Below are positions 40,201-52,200 of a stretch of DNA of 64,000 bases, in pieces; position 1 is the stretch's first letter; each line of letters starts with the position of its first letter. The position numbers were made by a program, and so were the translations under genes. The stretch comes from Helicoverpa zea. Taxonomy: Eukaryota; Arthropoda; Insecta; Lepidoptera; Noctuidae. The notes below the pieces were generated by a model. That model ran no database searches. It saw nothing but the letters and a program-made list of their open reading frames with translations, and was not told where the DNA came from. Where the stretch lies: contig NC_061454.1 in assembly GCF_022581195.2 (NCBI RefSeq), positions 9,734,001-9,798,000 of the forward strand, in the 5' to 3' direction.

Positions 40201-43200
40201 GCGGCCAACAAGAGAAGTGCGAGCGTGTTCTGACATCGTTCGGCGCGCTATGTGACACCATTAGCGTAGCAAACCGCGCAAACAATACGAACAAAACGAG
40301 GTGTCGGAATTTCGCGCGGCAGCGGCGCGGATACCGCGCGGGCCGTCTCCGCCTCCAGCCGTCCTATACCGAGCCACACCGGCCTTTATACACATATCTA
40401 ATACACATAACTTATGTCTACGGTCAGATTCACAACTAAAATCCCAGTTTCATTAAATCCTCGTCTTGCTAAAGTAGCTACATTTTAGTCGGAGCTGCGG
40501 TTGGCCGTTTCCGTCGTGGCAATGTCGTCAGTTAGATTAAGCAAAAGATAAACCACATTGTAGCTACAACTGCAACCAGTAAGCAATCTGTAAGTGTCGT
40601 TCTAGTATTTTTAAGACGTTATATTCAATATTAAGTATATTTCACTGCTTTGGGTACAGCTACGTAACCACTTCGCAAGTCTCCAACATCATTAGCATAG
40701 GTATATGTAGATTGGTTACAACCGGCCGGCAACGCTACTTGTGCTACACTTCCTTGACTGCATGACGTGTCCCCAGCGTAGGTGCACCATACGTCTGCGG
40801 AGTGACAGATTCCACGCTAAATTCTACACACACTCGGATACCGTACGACCCGCCTTCACAAAGTCCGGACATTTCATTACAAACTAACGATCTCAAAAGC
40901 TCCAAGAATGTTAAGTAGCTTAGGATAAGTTTTGTCAATATGGGGACGTCTAATTAATATTTAGCAGTAACTGAATAGGTTTTTTCTTTAGAAAGCTATA
41001 AGGGACAAAACGGCAATGTTTCCGGTGCAGCACGCAACACGCGCGCTACAATAAAGGCAGGTACACACGGTGTGTCATTACCTCGGCGCTGCAATTAAAA
41101 TGGTACGCATAAGTAATATTTGTTTAAATTCACTAATTATGTTGCCGCTAATAAATACTTACACGCCACATCTGCTGTGCTAATGGCGACGTAGTGCATT
41201 GTACAAATGTTTTATTTGGTACGCGCGCCGCCCGTCCGCGAACATGTCCTACCTTGTAATTTTCTCTTTGTGTGAACATGGTTTTTACGTAAATATTTAG
41301 TAGGAATATAGGTAAATGTCAGGGTGGTGTCGCCAAATGCCACAATGGGGGTAAAACACGTGTACGTCTAGTGTGAACATTTCTCAGGTTATCGACTCAT
41401 GGTTTCATAAAACTTGTAACACGATTCGATAAAAAAATCAGTAAAGCTGTTTTTTATTCGTTGATGTTTTGCCGTCTATTTAATATGTAATTTCAATTAT
41501 TTGTTTAAGCTACAGCTTTACCGTCTCACTAACCACGCGGAACCAACGAGATACAACTCAAAAGTGACTAAGACAAATGATTTATTGCGCACACATTTTG
41601 ATACGGCAATTGAAAGTTATTAATAAATTAAGCGTTACAAATATTTTTACGGGCATTAGCATTAGCGAGTCGCAGGCGGTGTGTGACGGCACCACGCCGC
41701 GCGGCTGAACTTATCTCACATCTCCGTCTATCCGACAGAGATATTAATCAACAGGATTGACAAAATCGTGCGAGTGTCGAAAATTTGACGCGGTTTCGTA
41801 CCCGGACCTCCCAGGAAGAACTATATTTCACGCGGGCCTCAACCGCCGCCCAGCCACGCCCCACAGCTCATTAACTCACTCTAATGCGCATCAATCTCAT
41901 ACTTTCTCCCTACGTGAAAAATTCAGATGGAGCGACAAGGTTTTTTCTTTCAGTAACGCCTTAACGTGACTCCATGTGTATTTCAATGTCCAAACTCCGG
42001 ATTGATTCGATGCCACACATGCTGACAAAACAGCGGCATCTTAATACGATATTGATGATAGCTTACAAATAACCTATTCTAATGTTGTTGATATAAGCGG
42101 ACAGCCTGATGGACATAATAATTAATTAACACTCGTGAAAAAACTAGTGTAGCATAATGAGATGGTGGACGGGTACAGGCGTACAGGCGATACCGTATGT
42201 AATGATCCCGGGTGACGCGCGATCATTTGTCATCGCGTCACTCACACGTCAGCGCCGCTGATACGCCCTTTTCCTTTATAATCGCAAATCTACATTGTAC
42301 GAGGATCTTAAATAAGCAAAGAGAATTTATGTCACTTGCCTGTATCATTATTACCTCCAGAAAAAGTGATGAAATCGTTTGAGACAACTCAAAACACTTG
42401 ATTTTTTAGGTCAAATGTGAGCGTTGGTGGCGAGACGTTGAAACGAGATGAAGACGTAATAGGAACTTTCAATTATTGTTGAAACTAGTTGCAGGTACTA
42501 TAAGCAATTTGGACCAAAATAACTTGAAAACAAGAGCAATACACGTATGAATAATTCACCATTCAATAGTTAGCTGAGCCTGTTCTCATGCCCTAAGAGA
42601 AGGTGAACATTAAAATGTCACGGACTTTATTTGATATAGGTTCAGTACGTGTTGTGAATGGTACAGATCTTACTGATAGCTTATTATGTTACTCCTACAA
42701 GTATAATTGATTTTCACAAGCTTGCAATGACAAGGAGGATTCTAACGAAGGCGGTCCTTTTAGATCTAGTCCTGAATATTTGAATTAAGATTGATCGTTT
42801 TATAATTAAATTTTTGAATAGCTTTACCCAGTTTATTGTTTGGATTGACATGGTATTTTTATAACACCTTTTATATAATGTAACAAAAAAATATTCCAGT
42901 ATTTGTTTTAGTATTCCATAAAAACAAAGTGGGGCACCAATAGGAATTATACAAGGCACAACTTTGTTAGAATTTTTTTTTTTTGCTATAAATAAAGTTT
43001 GATTTCGTTACTACCACAATTAATTATAATACCCACAGCCACAAATTAACATGTTAGAATTAGTTCGTTACAAGAGCTGCAGTGTACAGTTTCAAACGCA
43101 TGTCGCTCGCGGGAAGGCGACGAGTCGTGACCATGTCAAGCTCGTCAGTCAGCCGATGTGTACCCGACACCTCCCATCAATCCAATATGGCAACCATGAC

Positions 43201-46200
43201 GAACACTACACTTGGCTGCTCCACAGACCGTGGACCAAGTTCTGCAACTAACATTTGCAAATCAAATGTCATTACGAAACGGGTTCACGTTTCTGTTTTG
43301 TTCTAGTTCCTTATGAAAGCTGTTCTCGGTTGAGTGATTTTCGCTAATTGAAAAATGACTACTGTATCTGCTGAAAGATATACTTTGTCATGTCATTTTT
43401 TATTTTAACTGAGTAACACCTCTTCCTAAATGACGATTTGTATAAGAGTTCCAGCTTCTTCGGAGAAAACCGGAGCTTTCCGACGGTTCAGTAGATAACG
43501 ATCTACGTCTGTCGAGATTATCCGAACTTACCCAATCGCAGTCGGTTGTTGTTTATCATCGGTTAACTGCACCACAATCGGCTGTAAGTAGGCCTATTAT
43601 CCGACATGAAATATTCATTGGCCACCGACACAGATTGTTGTCACTCGTATTATGTAGCAGAAATCACTTAAGGCCGACTATAGCGAACTATTAGCGATAA
43701 TTCGCGGTAATGCCTGCCCAAGCGAGTTTGCCGTGTACGACAGGACACGACGCAAATGTACATAATGTAGCTAATGCCGATGATAGCGGCGTAATACATA
43801 GCCAGTGGAAATCAGAAAAGAATGTCATGCTCAAGCAATCATTTGAAAAACTCTTGAGAATTGACGGAACTTTTAAAAGTTAAAAGGATTTTGAAAATAT
43901 AAAACATAGATTTTTAAGAACACTTCAACAGCCATATAATTATCTATCCTATAGCCTAAAATACATATACCTGACAGTTTCTAAATTCAGGTTTTTACAG
44001 TAGAAAAAAATGCACCTACCCGTAGTAGAGGAGAAAAATTTATGAGCTTTTAACCGTCTACTTAGATTAGTTACGAATTGTGAGAGCAGAGTAATAATAT
44101 AAGCCACATACCCATTAGATACTGGTTACTTTACATAGGTAATTCTTATCTAGTTTGTACCACAAGATTGCCCTGTAAATAATTCATCAAGCAGCCTACA
44201 AGACATAGGACCAACTTTTATCGGCAGTATCTATTGCAATAAATTTACATTGCAAATAAGCAATAGATCTATGTAAACATTAACAGTTTTACCAACAAAT
44301 TATCAAGTATTAACATTAATAATATCACGCTACAGTTATCGAGTGGCTAGCGTCAAAACTGCGCTAATGAGCGCTCAGCATTCGCAATCTCGCGCCATCT
44401 GTCTCTAATCAACGAATCGAGTTAATTAAAACGCTTGGCAATATGGCGGCGGGGTGTAATTGCTATTAATAAAGCGCTTTCCTGTATAATTAGACGGCTG
44501 CGCGCGGATTGGCTGCTCGGCGGCCCTAATCACGACGTGATAACATTGCGCTAATGGCGTGCATAGCTTTCTATTGCATAATCACGACCTGCGCTCTCAC
44601 TGTCCACCTACTAATTTGGCTTTACTGTGTGATTTTACGAATACGTTTACGAATAATGTTATCTGGTTTAATTTTTATTTACTGCTATAGTGTAGGTATA
44701 TACCATTGGTTTTTTTTTTTATTGTCCCGTATTCTTTTAATTATTTACCTCAAAAAAGATTCCGACTAACCAGTTAAATGAGAAGATGTCACATTCATCA
44801 CGATGAATATAAATAAGTACATTCTCTAAATTGTTGAGTTATTTTAAGTAACATCATTAAAGGATTCATGGTTGAAAAAAATCCAATTGTCCATAGCAAC
44901 AGATTTATCAAACGGGACGCCGAAGGAAACAATGATTGACGAGTTCGCACCTCGGCTCGTGCCTTTCTAATTAAGACGACATGCGTGCGCGCACTGCTGC
45001 AACTCTTCGCGCTCGTTTAACTCGCAACACTCATCTCGCAGTGTGTCTTTGCTGCACGTTTAATTGTTGCATTAACACTAACATTCTCATCACGACCATT
45101 ATACGAATTGCAACCTATATCACTAGGAGAACTAACATTTCCGAGTCACAGCTGTATAATAAACTGCATCTCTCCGGCCATTTATAGCAGTAGAAAACTT
45201 TCATCTGGACAATACTGATCTATAACCGAGCTTAATTTATGAGACACATATAAATTTCAATCATAGAAATGTATTTTAACAATGTCATAACGATAAAACC
45301 GCTGTAAACGGGCGCCTCTTATTTCTGTCTTCGGTACATGCTCATTAAAGCGAGTCATGTGCGCGTCTCGGCGTTCTTTTGCTCTCGCTCGCTTTTCCGC
45401 TAACTTTTGGGTGGTAGGATGATGGACGACGTCGGTGGTCATATATCATTGCGGTAATATATCGCGAGTGCGCCGAGTGTCGCCATTAACGCATGCGCGC
45501 AATTGCCCGTGCTCGAGCCTGCACGCGCGTGCACCATCCTAGCAGCTATAAGAAGCGTCTCACAAATCGACGCGCGCGACCACAGCTAAACGTGCATAAA
45601 TCTTATTAATGCTATTCTTATTTTCGTCCACTCTCTCGATCTTGTAAAATCATTAGAACTCGCAGAACGCGTGTGCCTCGTATCGCCCTTTGTTGAATAT
45701 CCCAACATAAAGGGAGACATAAAATCTCCTATGAAGAGACGTCCCAATCAAAATTATATTGTAAATCATAATACGTCTACACAATGATGACGAACGGCCT
45801 GGGTGGTCGACAGTCATCCCATCAGTTATGAATGTTCTTGTAGTTCGCGGGTCAAAAGCCGCATACCGTTTGCGCAAGCCCGATGGCGAATTGTCAAGCG
45901 TTCTCGCGCACCGCTGCGCCTCTGGCATTGTCGACAAAAAGTGAGAGGCCGATAGACGAAGCCGCGTCTCAGCTTACAACTAAAGATTTGTTGTTTCCGT
46001 TCTCGCCGCCTCAATGACTACCATTTTATGTCGATTAGAAGATAGTGTTTCACGCGCCCGCTACCGACACCAGTTTTTGTGACACTCATTTCTGCTTACA
46101 ACGAGTTTATTATCGTTGATCAGTTGCTGTCGGTTGTTTTTTTCTGATTTCTACTTCAACGTTTTGTTGTTCTACTTTTAGTTACTTTTTATTTCATGCT

Positions 46201-49200
46201 AAATATTATGTACAATCCCCCTCTACAAATTAGGAACGACAACAGGAAACCACAATGACATAAGGGTACGATATAGGAGCGATTATGCCGACCAACCGCA
46301 AGTGATTTCACTCAGTGAACAAAAACATGGTATATGTTTTCGTTTTTACAAAAATGTGTACCCATTCATCTTTCTCCAACCGAGACATTAAAGAATGTCT
46401 CCGTTAAGAAGGGGAAGGGGACGACAAGCTAGTATCAAAGTCGTATGAAACAATTCACGCTAAACCTTTACTTTTCCTTACGCCACGGCAAAGGAGTATT
46501 CAATTTTGAGCTCTATCGCTCTTCTGTATTAGGATTTTTGTAGTTTTTATTGTAAATATTTATTATTGCTGACAATGTATCTGCGGTGGGGAAGGTACCT
46601 AAATATAGGCGGCGACCCTCTTAACTAGAAATTACATTTATAGAGATATGCTACACTGAGGCGCCATTTGTGAAATATGAACTGGATTTTCCGGCGAGAC
46701 CCCCTGCTAAACTTTAAGCCCTATTAATACACAATCCTATGTATAAATTTTCTATAGATCATGCACTTTTTTCGTTGTGGTGAACTAAAGTCGAGTACTA
46801 ATTACATGCGATAATTTGCGACACGATAACACAAGTCTTAATGAGCGAAAGTAGATTTGCGTCGGTCTCAGCACGCGATAATTTTAGTTCAGCCGGGTAA
46901 TTGACGAATAATTGCGTTAATGTGAAAATATACGGTTTAACATAACAAAGGAACAAGGAAGTCGATAATATAGAAATGTATATTGCAATACTTTTATGTT
47001 TTGCACAAATAAGCGCTCCGATGTAAAATTTGCTTACCGCGGCTCCATTGTACTTAGTCAGTGGTCATTTTGTGTTGCTGTTACAGCTGTAATTACTTGC
47101 GGCTGTTTCTTTGAGCGACCAATAATGTAAATATCGCATTTTGCTTTCAACGAAACAAATTCAATTTTACATCACAGGTCTAATTCCGTTAGGGCACGCT
47201 ACCATAGTGGCGGTAAGTCCCCTCTTTGAGGAGTGGCTCGGGAGGAGTCATGGCGCCCTCACGTACCGCATGACGCAGGTCCTCACCGGACACGGTTGTT
47301 TCGGGAGGTACCTGCACCGAATCGGTCTTGAGGAGGCGCCCGGGTGTCACCATTGTGCGGACAGCCCCGAGGACACGGTGGACCACACAGTCCAGGTGTG
47401 CCCCGCATGGGAAAGGCACCGCCGGGTCCTCGTCGAGGCTTTGGGCGGCGGCGACCTCTCGCGTCCGGCCCTGGTTCAGGCCATGGTCCGGGGCGAGAGG
47501 GAATGGGATGCCGTCGCCTCCTTCTGCGAAGCGGTCATGCTCGAGAAGGAGGAGGCGGAACGCCAGAGAGTTCGCACCTCTCATCCCGGCCGCGCCGCGC
47601 TGGACCAGGTAGTCACCACGGGCGCCGGGTGTCGCGAGATGACTCCCGGCCACCGTAGGCGTGGGTCTGTGGGCGGTGAGTTCGGGTGGCTCATCGTCCC
47701 TCTGTCTACTTAGACGACAGACCAGTGTCGACGGCGCACGTCGTTCCACGCACTCCTCAAAGAGATGTCAGCAACCCCAGCGGGGCCCAGCAGGGCCAAG
47801 GCCTGCCGGGGCTGCGGGTTGTTCGAAAGAGATACCGCGGCCCTGGTACATAAAAGGCCTATGACGGAACACGACGGTTTTTAGTCAGTAAGAGTCTGAC
47901 ACTCCCTCACCGCTGCTAACCCACAGCGGGAGGGGTCATTTGATGATTTTTGACGTCGTTAAAAAAAAAAAGTCTAATTCCGTTATAATTTGTTGCACTA
48001 CTGCTAATCCTGACGTGACTTACTTTCAAAATTAATTAAAATAATATTGTATTGTTGTTCAGACGCATGTTCCCGACGGTGCGCGTGTCGTTCGCGGGGT
48101 GCCGCGGCGACGCGCGCTACGCCGTGCTGCTGGACGTGGTGCCAGTGGACGGCAAGCGCTACCGCTACGCCTACCACCGCTCCTCGTGGCTAGTGGCTGG
48201 CAAGGCGGACCCGCCCGCGCCCGCGCGCCTCTACCCGCACCCCGACTCGCCCTTCTCCGGCGACCAGCTGCGCAAGCAGGTTGTCTCCTTCGAGAAGGTC
48301 AAGCTCACCAACAACGAGATGGACAAGAACGGACAGGTGAGCTGAATAATTAAATCCTCTCATTTATTTCGGAAGTTATATTTTTCTACTGAAACAGTTA
48401 TTTACCAGGAATTCACACTGAAATAGAATCTGAACATGATTATTTTACATCACAGCTGGTCCTGAACTCAATGCACAAATACCAACCGCGCATTCACCTG
48501 GTGTTACGACGAGAAGGAGCCATCAACGCACCCATCACAGACTTAGAACAAGAAGAATTCAAGACGTTCATATTCCCCGAGTGCGTGTTCACAGCCGTCA
48601 CCGCGTATCAGAATCAACTCGTAAGTACCGTGACAGATTTGGCACACCTTGTTTACTATTGAAGTCCATTTGCCACGTACGCGGTTTATTTGGCATCGGG
48701 AGTTCTGTTCTTAATGCTATCATTTGATTTCTAAAATAGATCACAGAGACAAACGTTTGAAATCGCATAGCGCCGGTCGTCAGAGTATCGACGAATGCTA
48801 TTTGAGTCGCACTAATTGCATCTCGCTGAAAGGTATGTCCAGCCTGAACAAAGGGAGGTGACACATAATTTTTTGTGTATCGACGGCCACACGCGGGCGA
48901 CGCCGACGACGGACGGACAGCGCGCCTGACGCGTGCACTACGGTGCCGATTAGAGTTTTCACCCGAGCTAAATATAAAGTTCTAGTCGATGCCGCGTCAA
49001 TCGTGTCCAGAGTCGTCTTGGCTATTATTGCCAATGCTTTTTCCATGTATAATTTGCCCGCCGAAGATTTCTGAGAACGGCTCGCTAAATTATGTCAACT
49101 TTCAAGTTAAACGTTCTCTGAAACTCACGTGCCAATTTCGATCACCAACGAACGGTAAAACGTTCGTGAGTCATCGAGCTGTTGTCAAAATAAGCTTCAC

Positions 49201-52200
49201 AAAAGTTTCTCGCGCGTTCTACTTCATAATTATTCGGCGTGCGAAATCTCTAATGACAGGTTGGGTGTGACTATGAGTAGTAGTTTGATGATTGAGACAC
49301 GTTCGGTAAATAAATTGGACAAGTTGATTAAGTAATAATAACCCCATAAAGTGCGCGAGTCGCGGGTCGCTCCGCTCATGAGCGCGCGGACGTAGTGGCC
49401 GCAACCAGCAGCGCATGTGTCGCCACGCGCAATTAATTCTCTGTCACAAGAGCGTTTGGGCGTCTCCAAGTTCCTCGTTTTGTATCATCCCGCGTAGTAA
49501 AATAATTAGGACGTTTTGAGGTTCATAAAGGAAACGTTACTTTATATCGACAACGCGGTACATAAATCTTCATTTGTTTGTTAATTAGCTGTTTCGGGCG
49601 GGGGTTTAGTATTACCATTTGTAAATATTTTGTTTCCTTAACAAACTAATTTACTAGTTTGGAAAATTAAAAGAACACTTTTTATACAAAACATGGTAGA
49701 CTTACACGAATCCAGTATTTTACAGTAGGTATAGATACCAACAGAAATCTAAGCTTTTTATTTGACGTCGAGCTAATATTGATACAAACAGGTGCCCATT
49801 AGTGTAAAGTATCAAGTATAGCCATTGAGCACTGTACGGAAGCTCCACCTTCGCTCTTCGGCTTCCAACGGCTCCCCAGGGTCGGCGATTATTGATTTTC
49901 ATTGATTCTAACGCGTTCCTAGATTTACTGCCCACGCCTAGTGACACCGCCATCCATTACGAATGCGATGTAGTTAGATATGCAACATCACGAAACATAA
50001 ATACAAAGCGATAGCTTACTGCTTGCATGTTTACTAAACCAAATGAGGGATCCGGCTAATGTGCTATTCAATAAGGCATAAAAAGGATATTTCATAGCAA
50101 TCACAGAGGCATAAAATATCAAAGGTAGATAAACTACTTGAAGAGGTAAAAAGCTCGGTATCAGCGCTTCGATCGCAAGTGTCCAGGCGGGCGGCGCGAG
50201 CGCACCTCGATTTGGCTGACGTCATAACTCTGACAGCTAAAACATTTGTCGAACAGCGGAGATAGTGTCATTGATAACTCAATCCCTTATAACAATAAGA
50301 ACACACTTAGCATGTTTGCACCTGCGTGCCAACCAAGATCGATAGCCCGCATAACTTTATGCCGTATAAAAAGTACCAGTTTAACACATCATCCAAAAGA
50401 AACATAACCCTATGCTACTAATAAGAGATAAGAAAATGTGAATATTTTAACCACTATCTAATCTACATTTTCAAAAAAAAGTGTCACCAAAATTTAATGC
50501 GCGCGCGACGTTTGTTAAATCGATGGGAATGAAACATCATTATTGGTGCTTTATCATATCGAAACGTTGATATAAGATGCGATAAAACGTTGTACAAAAA
50601 ACGTGATGTGTGTTTTTTGTGTGTGTATCGCGGTGTGAGACTGAGCGTCGCCTGCGCGCGCGCCGCGGGGCGGTTTCCCGGGAAAGCGCCGAGGGACCGA
50701 CCCGCTTCAATATTTAACATTTTTACACCCACCACACTATTGTCCTGTTGCTCGTTTTCTCTAGAATCCTTTGTCTGAGATTGGACTCGCACCGAGGTGA
50801 CAATGTTTGTTGGACTTTACGCATCCTCAATGCACACAATACTTTTTTTTTATTAGCCGATGACTTGTGAATTTGTGATGATCGATTGCCTCTAGAGTAT
50901 ATTTCTAATGTAAAAACTTGCGGATAGCAACCTGCACCGATATTTTGAACGTATACAAACATGTTTATTATATTCTGTGTGTTATTGAAAATATTTGTTT
51001 AATATGAATTGTTGACTTACTTTTCTGAGAACGGTCCTTTAACTTAAAAGTATTATTAATAGTTATTTGTTTAATTTGAATTTAAAGTTTTTTTTTTTTA
51101 CCGTAAATATTTCAGAACCATCAACACATTTCACTGCATATACCTGTCTTCTACATTACATGTGCCGTTACTCGGGGTCAGCTTTCTAGTATTATAGGTA
51201 CCTTCCTACGTTTATACATTTTTTTTATTTCATAGATACGATCAATCAAAGCGATGGGTTTACGCATTCTGAATAGTAATGTTCTTCACAAGTAGACGAG
51301 GTGCCATCTAAATAATTAACATCAAGTGTCTGGTCGGAACACAGGCGCAGTTTGTTTCAAACAAGTCTACTAACAAGTACACCATGTTTGACAAATACAA
51401 AACGTATAACAAAATAAAACGATTAGAGAAATCGTGTCAGTAGTTGTGTTGGTCATGCTACATCACACTATTACGAGGCTTGAGGAGATAATCACGAAAA
51501 TAACTACGCACGCTCACTCTCATGTAGATGCAAACACGCTCAATACGCGCTTAATTGAAATTTATATCTCATTTCTCAGTATCAACAATCAATATTCTAA
51601 AATCTCCGAAGCTATTCTCACATTGAACATCCACAAACGAGTTCTACGCGAGTATAATCGAACAATATAATGAAGGAGTAAAGGCAAACACAATTTCAAT
51701 AACAAAGGGCAACCATGACAAATAAACATATTTCACGGGCCAAAATGGCTGCGGTCAGGTGTCACGAGGTGTCCCTCCCGCGCACCCCGCCACCTCACCC
51801 CCGCACGTTTCTTTTTCTTCACCAATAATCGATTCATTCTTTTTCAATGTGATCCTTTTATTTGTTAACTTATTGCTCGTTTGTACAACATCGCTTTGTT
51901 GAAATATTTCTTTATCCTGTCATTAGTTTCCTCAATCGACGGTTCTTTATTTATATTTTCTTAGATCATGGTGACAACTTGTGCAAAAAAGCTGTTGATA
52001 GTTAAATAATTTCAAAGCAGTTTAATCGCAATAACACTTGCTCAAATTACACTACTTAATTAGCAACCGCACATGAGGACCAAAAAAGACGCACAGTGAA
52101 AAACATGTAATTCAGTAAATAATGAGTTGTTACAAAAACACAATGTTTCAATACTCTCAGTAAAACGTGTAAATTTTCTTCAAGAGAAAATTGGGAAGAA

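Larger units (their letters stand above)
30633..48062 (+). other. Intron 2 (phase 2, 17430 nt)
   Basis: The donor is GTAAGT at 30633 and the acceptor TTGTTGTTCAG ends at 48062. Codon 177 reassembles to AGA (Arg), giving the conserved TGRRMFP. Features inside are CpG-rich islets at about 31050-31190, 32820-33000, 35520-35760, 36360-36540, 40290-40380, 44440-44530 and 45460-45580. There are G- or C-rich tracts near 35594, 36923 and 38660. An AGGTGTGA T-box half-site lies at 39864-39871, and an R1-like insertion at its 3' end. No additional exon is convincing. An intron this large in a T-box gene probably contains enhancers. Confidence 0.8.

Noticed and set aside
47189..47749. 186-aa minus-strand frame
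   Set aside because: It lies antisense to the reverse-transcriptase fragment; high GC keeps it open and no domain is seen.
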